From positions 400,216-464,215 of the forward strand of contig NZ_VDMP01000026.1 of assembly GCF_006335005.1 (NCBI RefSeq): DNA of 64,000 nucleotides. Reading direction: 5' to 3'. Within the stretch, counting starts at the first letter, position 1; every line of letters begins with the position of its first letter. The notes beneath the pieces are model-generated. The model made no database searches. It saw only the letters and a list, made by a program, of their open reading frames with translations, and had not been told where the DNA came from. This DNA comes from Nocardioides albidus. GTDB lineage: Bacteria; Actinomycetota; Actinomycetes; Propionibacteriales; Nocardioidaceae. Position numbers and translations under genes: made by a program. Below are positions 27,072 to 35,534 of this stretch, one piece after another.

Positions 27072-28517
27072 ATGTCAGCCACAACCTCGCCAGCGGCAAA
27101 CCGCCGCTGGCTCGGGCTCGCGGTCATCGCCGCCGCCCAGTTCATGGTCATCATGGACACCTCGATCATCGGGGTCGCCCTGCCGAAGATGCAGGCCGAG
27201 CTCGGCTTCACCCAGGAGAACCTGTCCTGGGTCTTCAACGCCTACGTCGTCGCCCTCGGCGGGCTGCTGCTGCTCGGCGGCAAGCTCTCCGACGTCCTCG
27301 GCGCCCGTCGCGTCTTCTCGACCGGATGGGTCGTCCTGCTGGGCGGCTCCCTGGTCGCAGGCCTTGCCGGTAACGTCGAGGTCGAGCTGCTCGGCCGCGC
27401 CATCCAGGGCGCCGGATCGGCACTGATCGCGCCGGCCGCCCTCACGCTGCTCTTCATGCTGTTCGGGGCGAACCCGAAGGAGCTGCCGAAGGCCCTCGCC
27501 CTGTACGGCGCCGCCGCACCTGCCGGCGGAACTGCCGGGGTTTTCCTCGGCGGCGTGATCACCGAGTACCTCTCCTGGCCGTGGGTGTTCTTCATCAACA
27601 TCCCGATCGCCGTGGCCATCCTCGCCCTCGTCCCCAGCGTGATGCCGGCCGGTGGCGCCGCCTCGGGCCGTCGCGTCGACCTTCTCGGCGCCCTCACCGT
27701 CACCGCCGGCCTCGGCGCCGCGGTGTACGCCGTGGTCCAGGCGCCCGAGGTGGGCTGGGACTCCGGCCAGACCTGGGGCGTCCTCGCCGTCGCCGCGGTC
27801 CTGCTCGCCGGATTCGTCATCGGCCAGGCCAAGGGACGCGACCCTCTCGTGCGGCTCGGCATCTTCCGTGCCCCCAACCTCGCCGCCGCCAACCTCGCCC
27901 AGCTTCTGCTGGGCGCGGCCTGGATCCCGATGTGGTTCTTCCTGAACCTCTACCTGCAGCAGGTCCTCGGCTACACCGCGTTCCCCAGCGGCGCGGCCCT
28001 GCTCCCGATGACCCTGCTGATCATGATCGGGATGATCGCCCTCGCACCGCGGGTGCTGGCCGCCATCGGCCCCAAGGCCGCGACCGTGACCGGCCTCGTC
28101 CTGCTCGCTGCCGGGCTGTCGTGGCTCGCACTCATCGACCCCGACGGCTCGTACGCGGTCGACGTACTCCCGGCCTCCCTCGTGGCCGCACTGGGCATGT
28201 CACTGGCATTCATCCCCACCCTGGGCACCGCGATCGGCGCCGCCCGGCCCGAGGAGGGGGGCCTGGCCTCCGGCATCGTCAACACCAGCTACCAGATCGG
28301 CTCCGCGCTCGGCCTGGCCGTGATGACCGCCATCGCCGCAGCCAACGGCGCCGACCAGCTCGGCGACAAGGCCGCCCTTACCGACGGCTTCTCCGCCGCC
28401 TTCATCGGCGCCGCCATCGTCGCGGGCGTCGGCGCCCTGGCCACCCTCGCTCTCTTCCGCAGCGCCACGGGGGGACAGGCAGGAGCCGAGGACCAGGCCC
28501 AGCAGCTCGCCGCCTGA
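27072..28517 (+). CDS. MFS exporter, DHA2 (14-TMS, EmrB/QacA) type
   Basis: This 481-residue protein has about 14 hydrophobic helices. It has the DHA2 first-helix motif QFMVIMDTSIIGVALPKMQ and loop 2-3 motif GGKLSDVLGARRVF. Members export drugs or other compounds by proton antiport. ATG 27072 follows AAGGAGA. Because it lies opposite csoR behind a CsoR-like operator, its expression is probably copper-inducible. Whether copper or a copper-complexing compound is the substrate is unknown. Confidence 0.88.
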   Translation: MSATTSPAANRRWLGLAVIAAAQFMVIMDTSIIGVALPKMQAELGFTQENLSWVFNAYVVALGGLLLLGGKLSDVLGARRVFSTGWVVLLGGSLVAGLAGNVEVELLGRAIQGAGSALIAPAALTLLFMLFGANPKELPKALALYGAAAPAGGTAGVFLGGVITEYLSWPWVFFINIPIAVAILALVPSVMPAGGAASGRRVDLLGALTVTAGLGAAVYAVVQAPEVGWDSGQTWGVLAVAAVLLAGFVIGQAKGRDPLVRLGIFRAPNLAAANLAQLLLGAAWIPMWFFLNLYLQQVLGYTAFPSGAALLPMTLLIMIGMIALAPRVLAAIGPKAATVTGLVLLAAGLSWLALIDPDGSYAVDVLPASLVAALGMSLAFIPTLGTAIGAARPEEGGLASGIVNTSYQIGSALGLAVMTAIAAANGADQLGDKAALTDGFSAAFIGAAIVAGVGALATLALFRSATGGQAGAEDQAQQLAA

Positions 28518-28603
28518 CGGCACCACCTCCGGCTCCGCCCGCGGCGCCGGACCACACCGAGCCGACCCTCGGCTCACCACACCACCGAAAGGAACGTCCT
28601 CCC

Positions 28604-28807
28604 ATGAGCGACATCAACGAGTACACCGTCCAGGGCATGACCTGCTCCAGCTGCGCGACCAAGGTCAGTGCCGCCGTCACCCAGGTTCCCGGCGTCGTCG
28701 CCACCGACGTCGACCTCGCTACCGGGACGTTGAAGGTCACCGGCCCGGACGTCGAGGACACCGCGGTCCGCACCGCGATCACCGACGCCGGCTACCAGGT
28801 CAGCTGA
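28604..28807 (+). CDS. Heavy-metal-associated domain protein (second CopZ-like)
   Basis: This 67-residue HMA domain has GMTCSSC. It is distinct from the first CopZ, whose motif is GMTCGHC. It follows the MFS gene on the same strand after a small GAGCCGA/TCGGCTC hairpin, and ends just before a strong terminator. It is probably a copper chaperone for an acceptor other than CopA, or a buffer. Confidence 0.88.
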   Translation: MSDINEYTVQGMTCSSCATKVSAAVTQVPGVVATDVDLATGTLKVTGPDVEDTAVRTAITDAGYQVS

Positions 28808-28832
28808 CCAGCTGACCGGCTGGCCCTCCGGC

Positions 28833-28871
28833 CGACAGCGTCGCCACCGAAACCCGGTGGCGACGCTGTCG
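28833..28871 (+). terminator. Strong hairpin terminator after the HMA gene
   Basis: There is a perfect 17-bp stem, left arm 28833-28849 and right arm 28855-28871 (core GACAGCGTCGCCACC), with a five-base loop AAACC. There is no T run, as common in actinobacteria. It ends the MFS-HMA unit. Confidence 0.85.
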
Positions 28872-28921
28872 CACTTCCGAGGAAGATCACTGCGCGGCTT
28901 GCGTTCGCCTCCTCGGCCGTA

Positions 28922-28936
28922 TACGGTGGGGGGGTA
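28922..28936 (+). promoter_or_regulatory. CsoR-type operator 3, upstream of DUF4396 gene
   Basis: TACGGTGGGGGGGTA is the reverse complement of the other two sites at 13 of 15 positions. It lies 23 bases before the DUF4396 ATG, indicating a third promoter under CsoR control. Confidence 0.68.
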
Positions 28937-28959
28937 TCCACCACGAGAGGCACACCGCG

Positions 28960-29559
28960 ATGAACTCCCGCAACGCCATGGCCGCCAGCGCCACCCTGCA
29001 TTGCCTCACCGGCTGCGCGATCGGCGAGATCCTCGGCCTGATGATCGGAACAGCCCTTGGCCTGAGCACCGGCGCCACAATCGCGCTCGCCGTCGGACTG
29101 GCCTTCCTGTTCGGCTACGCCCTGTCCACGCTGCCACTGATCAAGGCCGGCCTCGGCTTCGGCGCCGCGCTCAGCGTCGTCTTCGCCGCCGACACTCTGT
29201 CGATCGCCGTCATGGAGCTCGTCGACAACGTCGTCATGGCCCTCATTCCCGGAGCGATGGACTCCGGCCTGGTCAACCCGATCTTCTGGATCGGCATGAT
29301 GATCGCACTCTCCGTGGCCTTCCTTGCCGCCTTCCCGGTCAACCGGTACCTCATCGACAAGGGGAAGGGCCACGCCCTCACCCACCAGTACCACCACGGC
29401 ACTGAGCACGAGAACCACGCGAGCGCCGGTTCGCACGCAGATCACACCAGTCACACCTCCCCTGGGTCGCAAGCAGGCCATGGAGCCCACGCGCCGGCCG
29501 ATCCGCACACTGGCGACCACTCGCCGGGCACCTCGGACGACCACACCCATCACCACTGA
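28960..29559 (+). CDS. DUF4396 membrane protein with His-rich tail
   Basis: This 199-residue protein has the DUF4396 signature LHCLTGCAIGEILGLMIGTALG and four membrane helices through about residue 130. The tail of roughly 65 residues contains many His, Ser and Asp residues (HQYHHGTEHENHAS and DDHTHHH at the end), suited to metal binding. DUF4396 proteins often accompany copper genes. The CsoR-like site 23 bases upstream supports a copper role. The mechanism is unknown. Confidence 0.85.
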   Translation: MNSRNAMAASATLHCLTGCAIGEILGLMIGTALGLSTGATIALAVGLAFLFGYALSTLPLIKAGLGFGAALSVVFAADTLSIAVMELVDNVVMALIPGAMDSGLVNPIFWIGMMIALSVAFLAAFPVNRYLIDKGKGHALTHQYHHGTEHENHASAGSHADHTSHTSPGSQAGHGAHAPADPHTGDHSPGTSDDHTHHH

Positions 29560-29573
29560 TCTGGAGCACGTCC

Positions 29574-29714
29574 ATGAACACGAACACCCTCGCCGCCGCC
29601 GTGATCGGATTCCTCCTCGGCGGACTCACCGTCTCGATCGCCGCCGAGCTCGAGAACGACGACAACCCTGCCCCCAGCCACGGATCCGGCATCCATCAGT
29701 CCCTCCGGGACTGA
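29574..29714 (+). CDS. 46-residue single-span membrane peptide
   Basis: ATG 29574 follows GGAG at eight bases. The product has one transmembrane helix (LAAAVIGFLLGGLTVSIAA) and an acidic/His tail ending GIHQSLRD. It lies 14 bases downstream of the DUF4396 gene and is probably co-transcribed with it. No family is recognised; the presence of a start signal, one clean helix and operon position support it. Confidence 0.5.
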   Translation: MNTNTLAAAVIGFLLGGLTVSIAAELENDDNPAPSHGSGIHQSLRD

Positions 29715-29933
29715 CCACAAACCCATGACGACAGTTCTCAGGGCAACAGCGCAGAGCCCGACTGCTCGAGCCATCGCAACCTGCCTGCTTCGCTGCACCG
29801 TCGCAGCGATCACCAGGACGGGCGAATCCCCTGCGGTCGCCACCAGCACTTCACCTACCTGCTCGTACCAGCGCCGCGGATAGATCAAGAACTTCTCCCG
29901 GCCGTCTCCTCCCGGGCCGGGTTCTAGCAGCCT

Positions 29934-30329
29934 CTATTCGGACTGGAGCGACCGCAAGCACAGCTCGACCAGGCGCGTTGTCGCCGCCTCGTCTGGTGCC
30001 TTCGCTGCCGCACTGAGTGCGTGGAGGCAGTAGGCGGCGAGCTCGCCCGCCGCGATGTCGGTGCGCACCTGGCCGGCGGCTGAAACCTCGTCGAGCAGGT
30101 GTGTGAACAGCTCGTGGATGCGTTCTTCAGCGTCGACGACGTCGGCGCTCTTATGCAGCAGCGCTGACAAGTCGCGGGATCCGTGCCTGGCGCGGTAGTG
30201 GCAGATCCGGGCGTAATGGGAGAGCACGGCGTGGAGACGCTCGTCAGCCGTGCCCGAGCCGCCGGCGAACTTGGGTGACCCCCTGCCCGTCATCAGGCGA
30301 CGACGCCAACAATGAGGCGGTAGCGGCAT
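29934..30329 (-). pseudogene. Truncated TetR-type regulator lacking its HTH
   Basis: The conceptual product from DERLHAVLSHYARICHYRARHGSRDLSALLHKSADVVDAEERIHELFTHLLDEV to LCLRSLQSE resembles a TetR C-terminal ligand domain. The N-terminal DNA-binding helices are missing and the residues before DERL are unrelated. The 5' part also runs into the promoter region of the DUF6153 gene. It is best read as a remnant left by an insertion or deletion. Confidence 0.55.
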
Positions 30330-30346
30330 TGCCTAGTATCGAGTTC

Positions 30347-30817
30347 GTGAAGGACCTCCGAAGCATCGCCGGGAGCTCCCGGGCGCGCTACGCGCTCGTG
30401 GTTGCCGCACTGGCGCTCTTCGGGCTGCTCTCCATGCACGGGTGGGGCACCCATGCGGGCATGCACGCCGAATCTCGCCACTCGCCGGCCCACGTCGCGC
30501 TGCTGCACGGCGACGATCATGTGTCTGTGCTCGCGACCTCTCACTCGGGCCAGGTTCCGGGCGACGCTGCCGCGATGGACGCCGACGCGGTCACTTGCGA
30601 CGACGGCTGTGACGGTTCCGGGTCGGGCGGCGGCATGGGCATGATCGGGCTGTGCATGGCGGTCCTCGGCGGACTCGTCCTGGGCCTTGCGCTGCTGCTC
30701 CTCCGTCGCTGCATCCCGCTGATGCGAACAATGCTGCCGGCCCTCCAACATCCGATCCTGCTGAGCCGCGAGCGCGACCCACCCGACCTTCTCCGCCTCT
30801 GCGTGATCCGCTGCTGA
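30347..30817 (+). CDS. DUF6153 family membrane protein
   Basis: This is a 156-residue protein from GTG 30347. It has an N-terminal membrane helix followed by FGLLSMHGWGTHAGMH, a His/Asp-rich middle and a second helix with MGMIGLCMAVLGGLVLGLALLLL. This is the DUF6153 pattern seen beside DUF305 lipoproteins in actinobacterial copper loci. A TAGTAT box at 30334-30339 sits so close that the mRNA may be leaderless. An upstream GTG at 30275 is possible but adds no similarity. Confidence 0.7.
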   Translation: MKDLRSIAGSSRARYALVVAALALFGLLSMHGWGTHAGMHAESRHSPAHVALLHGDDHVSVLATSHSGQVPGDAAAMDADAVTCDDGCDGSGSGGGMGMIGLCMAVLGGLVLGLALLLLRRCIPLMRTMLPALQHPILLSRERDPPDLLRLCVIRC

Positions 30818-30900
30818 CAGTCGCCGACGACGAGACACCCCGTGGTGTCTCGCGTACGCCCCTGTCCGCAACCAGATCACCAGTCCAAGGAGAACCTCCC

Positions 30901-31503
30901 ATGCGCAAGACCCTGACTGCCGCCTTACTCGCGGCCTCACTGCTGACCCTCGCCGCCTGTGGCAACGACGGCGGGCACGATGGCCACAACGGTTCCAACA
31001 TCCCCGTGAGCGAGGAGTTCAACCAAGCCGACGTCGACTTTGCAACCGACATGATCCAGCATCATGCCCAGGCACTGTCGATGGTCGACCTCACCGACGG
31101 CCGCGACCTCTCGCCCGAACTGGCCGCCCTCGCCGAGCAGATCCGGATGGCCCAAGGCCCCGAGATCGAGACCATGGTCGACTGGCTCAACGAGTGGGAC
31201 CAGCCGGTCCCCGAGACGATGCGCGACCATGCCAACGCTCACGGCGACGGCGAGATGGAGATGGACTCCGACATGCCCGGCATGATGAGCCAGGAGCAGA
31301 TGGACGACCTCGAAGCCGCGTCCGGCACTGAGTTCGAGCAGATGTTCCTCACCATGATGATCGAGCACCACGAGGGCGCGATCGAGATGGCCAAGACCGA
31401 GCAGGCAGACGGCGAACATCCCGACGCCATCGCCCTGGCCGAAGAGATCGAAAAATCGCAGACTGCCGAGATCACCACGATGAACGAGCTCCTCGGCTCC
31501 TGA
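30901..31503 (+). CDS. DUF305 lipoprotein, copper-locus type
   Basis: This is a 200-residue lipoprotein. The signal peptide ends in LAAC (lipobox, Cys20), followed by a His/Gly/Asp stretch. The DUF305 four-helix domain contains the two hallmark repeats DMIQHHAQALSMVDL and MMIEHHEGAIEMAKTE, plus a Met/Asp-rich linker (GEMEMDSDMPGMM). Paired His and Met clusters fit extracytoplasmic Cu(I) binding, as in cyanobacterial CopM. It follows the DUF6153 gene and ends at a strong hairpin. Confidence 0.9.
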   Translation: MRKTLTAALLAASLLTLAACGNDGGHDGHNGSNIPVSEEFNQADVDFATDMIQHHAQALSMVDLTDGRDLSPELAALAEQIRMAQGPEIETMVDWLNEWDQPVPETMRDHANAHGDGEMEMDSDMPGMMSQEQMDDLEAASGTEFEQMFLTMMIEHHEGAIEMAKTEQADGEHPDAIALAEEIEKSQTAEITTMNELLGS

Positions 31504-31522
31504 CCCCTTCACGACCCGTTGG

Positions 31523-31552
31523 GTTGCGGGCAGACCCCGGTCTGCCCGCAAC
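31523..31552 (+). terminator. Hairpin terminator after DUF305 gene
   Basis: GTTGCGGGCAGACC (31523-31536) pairs with GGTCTGCCCGCAAC (31539-31552) across a very short loop, giving 13-14 bp of perfect stem 20 bases past the stop. It lacks a T run. Confidence 0.8.
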
Positions 31553-31582
31553 GGATCTGGAGCCAAGGAAGCGTGAAAACCA

Positions 31583-32419
31583 GTGCGACGAAACCTCCCC
31601 ATCAGTCTGCTGGCCACTGCTCTACTTCTCGCTGGTTGTAGAGCCGAGGAGCCGGACAGTCCGGTCCCCTCGACCAGCGACGACCGCTCCGTCGGTCACA
31701 TCCACGGTCTGGGAGTTGACCCAGCGGACGGCACCCTCTACGTGGCCACCCACCACGGCCTATTCCACGTCGACCGATCCGGCGAACCGCGTCGCGTCGC
31801 CGACCGCTGGCAGGACACCATGGCCTTCACCGTCGCGGGGCCCGGCCGCTTCCTCGCCAGCGGACACCCCGATCTCCGCGAGGACCTGCCGCCTCACCTC
31901 GGGCTGATCGAATCCACCGACGCCGGCGAAACCTGGCGACCGCTCGCACTGCAAGGTGAAGCGGACTTCCACATCCTCGAGAAGGTCGGCGACGACCTCT
32001 ACGCCTACGACGCCACCAGCGGCCGCCTCCTCGTCACACAGGACCAGAAGTCGTTCACAGAGGTGGCGCAACTTCCCCTGCTCAGCATCAGCGCGGATCC
32101 CGAGGATTCGAACGGCCTGCTCGGCACAATGAACCAGGGCCAGCTCATAGAGATCGACGCGACCACGGGTGCCACGGCAGAACGCCCCGGGCCGCCCCTC
32201 GTCCTCATCGAAACCACGTCCGAAGGTGACGTTGTCGGCATCGACCCGGCGGGAACCATCCACGTCAGTGACGACTCCGGCGAGACGTGGACGCGACACG
32301 GCTCGATCGGTGGCCAACCAGCGGCGTTCAGCATCACCGGCACGGAGTGGTACGCCGCGACCCAGGACCAGGTCATCCGCTCCGTCGACGACGGCGACAC
32401 CTGGACGAAGGTCCTATAG
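31583..32419 (+). CDS. F510_1955-type sialidase-like beta-propeller lipoprotein
   Basis: This 278-residue lipoprotein (signal peptide with LLAGC) is a beta-propeller containing BNR/Asp-box repeats: STDAGETWRPL, SDDSGETWTRH and SVDDGDTWTKV. The strand GHIHGLGVDPADGTLYVATHHGLF opens the fold. Such proteins are labelled F510_1955-family glycosylhydrolases, but no glycosidase activity is shown. They travel with DUF305 proteins in metal loci, so an extracytoplasmic copper role is as likely as sugar hydrolysis. GTG start at 31583. Confidence 0.82.
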   Translation: MRRNLPISLLATALLLAGCRAEEPDSPVPSTSDDRSVGHIHGLGVDPADGTLYVATHHGLFHVDRSGEPRRVADRWQDTMAFTVAGPGRFLASGHPDLREDLPPHLGLIESTDAGETWRPLALQGEADFHILEKVGDDLYAYDATSGRLLVTQDQKSFTEVAQLPLLSISADPEDSNGLLGTMNQGQLIEIDATTGATAERPGPPLVLIETTSEGDVVGIDPAGTIHVSDDSGETWTRHGSIGGQPAAFSITGTEWYAATQDQVIRSVDDGDTWTKVL

Positions 32420-32427
32420 GCGGATCC

Positions 32428-33297
32428 ATGTCCAAACACCGACTCGACTCGCGTGCCGCTGCGCGCCACGCAGCGCCTCGCGGGAGCCGCCGACTTGCCC
32501 ACCGAGCCCCTCATCCGACAAGGGTCTTCGGGCTCGTCGCGCTGATGACAGCAACCCTGATCGGCGTACCCACCGCATTCATCGTCGATCTCGACACTCC
32601 CGGATCGAGCTCCGCGCCGACCGCGGAGAGATCGCCGCAGACCACCCAGGCGCTTCCAACGCCGTCGCCCACTGCAGCGGCTGAGGCGCCCCCCTCGCTG
32701 ACTCCTCGCAATGGATCACCACGCCACGCAAAAGGCGCCGTCCCCGTACCCGACCCCATCCCCGAGTCAGGCCCCGGCACCTTTCGGGTCGCACCCGCAG
32801 ATCCCCAGGAAGCCGGGACCGCCACCACCTACCGCGTGGAAGTCGAAGACGGCCTGCCCTTCGCGCCCACCGAGGTAGCAACCTTCGTGGAGGAGACGCT
32901 CTCCGACACGCGCGGCTGGAGTAGTACCGGCGAACACCGATTGGTGCGCGTCGACCACGAAGCGGACCTCAGGGTCATCCTTGCAAGTCCCGAGACAGCC
33001 GACGAACTCTGCGCGCCACTGGAAACCGAGGGCAGACTCTCCTGCCGCAACGGAGCCAACGTCGTCATCAACGCGTGGCGCTGGCGCCACGGCGCCGAGA
33101 GCTACAACAACGCGCTCACCGCCTACCGGCGCTATGTCGTCAACCACGAAACCGGCCACGCACTGGGCTATCCACACGCTGACTGCCCAGAAGCCAACGA
33201 GCCTGCGCCCGTCATGCTCCAACAGACGATCGGGCTCGACGGCTGCCAGCCGAACCCCTGGCCAAGCCGTGTGGACCTGCGCCCGCCATCCCACTGA
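32428..33297 (+). CDS. DUF3152 putative secreted zinc metallopeptidase
   Basis: This 289-residue protein has an Arg-rich N-terminus, a transmembrane/signal helix (FGLVALMTATLIGVPTAFIV), a Ser/Thr/Pro linker and a C-terminal DUF3152 domain with the zinc-binding motif HETGHALGYPH and the later VMLQQT segment. This gives a metzincin-like active site facing outward. It is the last gene of the copper island, eight bases after the preceding stop. Substrate unknown. Confidence 0.85.
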   Translation: MSKHRLDSRAAARHAAPRGSRRLAHRAPHPTRVFGLVALMTATLIGVPTAFIVDLDTPGSSSAPTAERSPQTTQALPTPSPTAAAEAPPSLTPRNGSPRHAKGAVPVPDPIPESGPGTFRVAPADPQEAGTATTYRVEVEDGLPFAPTEVATFVEETLSDTRGWSSTGEHRLVRVDHEADLRVILASPETADELCAPLETEGRLSCRNGANVVINAWRWRHGAESYNNALTAYRRYVVNHETGHALGYPHADCPEANEPAPVMLQQTIGLDGCQPNPWPSRVDLRPPSH

Positions 33298-33547
33298 CCG
33301 CCGCCCCAAAGCCTGTGTGCCATGGGGCGAATTGGCACCTTCGCGGACCTCGCAACCTCCAGACCGGACGGGCTTCATTCGGGGCGACGGCCAACCGCCA
33401 CTGCATCTCGACAGGAGGCGACCAGTTGAGGCATCGTCCGGGGCATCGCAGGTGAGCGTGGGTTCCGTGAACGTGAGCGTCCGCAACGGCTGACACGCCG
33501 ACGGATGCTCAGGTTCCGCGCAGAAGCGTCAATATTCGCGCGAACTT

Positions 33548-35038
33548 CTAAAGGGCTCCTGTCATGCGTCCGGTGGTGTCGAAGAGTTCGAGCTCGGCGG
33601 GATGCATCTGGTGCTGGACGACGAAGGAGCGGTTCTTGATCCGCCACAATCCCTGGCCGGTGCCGAGCGTGGGGATCAGTGACTGCTCGGTGCCAGTGAG
33701 CCCCAGTGCCGCCGACGTTGCACCGAGCTGGTCGGCTTCCTGGCGGTAGACGATGCGGGTCTCGGCGTTCGCTAGGAGCGACGAGGCGAGCGCGCGCATG
33801 GCGGAGCCGGAGTCGCCGACGTTGTCGAGGTCGGTGAGCTTGTGGAAGATCAGCATGTTCGCGATCCCGTAGTGCCGCGCGAGGCGCCAGTGAGCGTCCA
33901 TCCGGCGCAGCAGGGCGGGGTGAGACATGAGGCGCCAGGCCTCGTCGTACACGACCCAGCGCTGGCCGCCGTTCGGATCGAGCAACGCGGATTCCATCCA
34001 CGCCGATGCGCAGGTCATCAACACCGAGATGAGGGTGGCGTTCTCGGTGACGCGGGATAGGTCGAGGGAGATCATCGGGAGGCTCGGGTCGAACGCCACC
34101 GTGGAGGGGCCGTCGAAGAGCCCGGCGAGGTCGCCCGCGACGAGGCGCCGGAGTGCGTGACCGACGAGTCGTCCGTCTTCCGTGAGTCGTCCATCGGGGT
34201 CGTCGGTCGGATCGGGTGTGAGCAGTCGGTCGACGACCATCGGGAGGACGGGTATGTCGGCGCCGCGCACGGTGCGGTCGATGGCGATGTCGACGGCCGT
34301 GTGCTCGAGTGGGGTGAGCCGGCGTTCGAGCACGGTTTCCGCCAGGGCGCCGACGAGGTCGCGGCGACGGGATGCGACCTGGCTGGCCCACTGGGCGTCG
34401 TCGTATCCGGACGGACGGTGGCCTTCGTCGAGCGGGTTCAGGCGGTTGGCCATGCCATGGCCGAGCGCGATGGCCCGTCCGCCGACGGCTTCTGCGACGG
34501 CGGTGTGCTCGCCCTTGGGGTCGCCGGGGACGTAGACGTGGCGGCCGAACGGGATCGCCCTTGTGTAGAGGCTCTTGGCGAGGCAGGACTTGCCGGAGCC
34601 GACGATCCCGGCGAGGACGAGGTTCGGTGCGGTGATGAGGCCGCGCGCGTAGAGGATCCAGGGGTCGTAGACGAATGAACTACCGGAGTAGAGGTCTTGG
34701 CCGACGAACACTCCTTCGCTGCCGAGTCCGCCTTCGGCGAGGAAGGGGTACCCGCCCGCCAGGGTCGCCGAGGTGTCCTGGTGGCGTGGCACGCGGAATC
34801 GTCCGGGAGTCCGCAGTGCGGCGGGGCCGGATTCGCCGGCGCGGGGGAGCGTCACGGTCGCACGCTTCTCCGCTGACAGTTCTTCGGCCTTGCGCTTGGC
34901 GTCGGCGCGCCGGGCTTCGCGGTCGGCGGACAGGAGCTCTCGCGCCGCGGCCTTGCGGAGCCTGCGGTCGTGCCGCCGTTCTCGTCTCGGTGAGACGAGA
35001 ACGGCGGAGTGGAGGCGCCCGTCCCGCCACCCGGTCAC
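33548..35038 (-). CDS. VirB4-type conjugation ATPase
   Basis: This 496-residue ATPase has Walker A GIVGSGKS (144-151) and Walker B RWVVYDEAW, plus the C-terminal motif GTGQGLWRIKNRSFVVQHQMHP. It corresponds to the ATPase half of VirB4/TraC, which powers pilus assembly and substrate transfer. It works with the separate SCO6880-family protein. The GTG at 35038 overlaps the upstream stop (GTGA), which sets the start over longer non-coding extensions. Confidence 0.88.
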   Translation of the reverse strand: MTGWRDGRLHSAVLVSPRRERRHDRRLRKAAARELLSADREARRADAKRKAEELSAEKRATVTLPRAGESGPAALRTPGRFRVPRHQDTSATLAGGYPFLAEGGLGSEGVFVGQDLYSGSSFVYDPWILYARGLITAPNLVLAGIVGSGKSCLAKSLYTRAIPFGRHVYVPGDPKGEHTAVAEAVGGRAIALGHGMANRLNPLDEGHRPSGYDDAQWASQVASRRRDLVGALAETVLERRLTPLEHTAVDIAIDRTVRGADIPVLPMVVDRLLTPDPTDDPDGRLTEDGRLVGHALRRLVAGDLAGLFDGPSTVAFDPSLPMISLDLSRVTENATLISVLMTCASAWMESALLDPNGGQRWVVYDEAWRLMSHPALLRRMDAHWRLARHYGIANMLIFHKLTDLDNVGDSGSAMRALASSLLANAETRIVYRQEADQLGATSAALGLTGTEQSLIPTLGTGQGLWRIKNRSFVVQHQMHPAELELFDTTGRMTGAL

Positions 35039-35442
35039 AGCGACATCCCCGGCTGGTGTGTGGAGCGCTGAACTGAAGCGAATGCGGCGTAGTCGCGGAT
35101 GTCGTAGGCGATCGTCGCCTCGATCTCGTGCGCCCGATCCACGCATTCGGCGACCTGGTGGATCATCTCGGCGGCGCGATGCAGCTCCCAGGACTCCCTG
35201 TACGACGCGGCGCGCCCGGCGTTGGCATCGCCGTTCATCCAGGCCTGCTTGCGAGTCGGCCCGTCGTGGAACTCGCCGAGTTGGTGCAGCGACTGGCTCA
35301 GGGATGCGAGGGCGGAACTGATGGAACCCAGAACCGCGTAGATCGCGGTCGGATCGTCGATCGTTCGCGTCGCGTGAGCAAGGCCGCGGACTGCTTCCCG
35401 GAGTTCGTCGGCGTCGGCGACCGGGTCGTTGAAGGTAGGCAT
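35035..35442 (-). CDS. Conserved transfer-region protein, helical
   Basis: This 135-residue protein starts MPTFNDPVADADELREAVRGLAHATRTIDDP. It has two long helical stretches, one around SSALASLSQSLHQLGEFHDGPTRKQAW and one around HQVAECVDRAHEIEATIAYD. GAGGAG lies six bases before the ATG. It is coupled to the VirB4-type gene by a GTGA overlap. Function not recognised; it could be a cytoplasmic partner of the ATPase. Confidence 0.7.
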   Translation of the reverse strand: MPTFNDPVADADELREAVRGLAHATRTIDDPTAIYAVLGSISSALASLSQSLHQLGEFHDGPTRKQAWMNGDANAGRAASYRESWELHRAAEMIHQVAECVDRAHEIEATIAYDIRDYAAFASVQRSTHQPGMSL

Positions 35443-35534
35443 CGGTGGCTCCTCTGATCGATGATCTTTCGTCGATCAGGTGCGCACGTCCTGCCGTGCC
35501 GTGCTGACCCTCATCGGTCAGCCGGGGACGCCTG

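Larger units (their letters stand above)
18600..33500. mobile_element. Copper-resistance island nested in the ICE, boundaries approximate
   Basis: A block with its own recombinase trio and about fifteen metal-related genes in mixed orientation separates ardC (ending upstream at 18548) from the virB4-type gene (from 33548). Both are leftward transfer genes. Exact ends are not marked by a convincing repeat; only a trivial nine-base match was seen. The limits given are the intergenic intervals flanking the block. Confidence 0.6.

Noticed and set aside
29725..29883. 52-codon rightward open frame after the small membrane peptide
   Set aside because: No ribosome-binding site, Arg/Thr/Cys-rich product without structure, and codon third positions unlike the neighbours.
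32428..33297. Reading the DUF3152 protein as a conjugation relaxase or toxin
   Set aside because: The HETGHALGYPH zinc motif and the signal/membrane helix indicate a secreted metallopeptidase; no relaxase motif is present.
18568..33520. CTCAGGTTC shared near both ends of the copper island, as a possible target duplication
   Set aside because: Nine bases is within chance for this composition and length, and the two copies are not at equivalent distances from the flanking genes.
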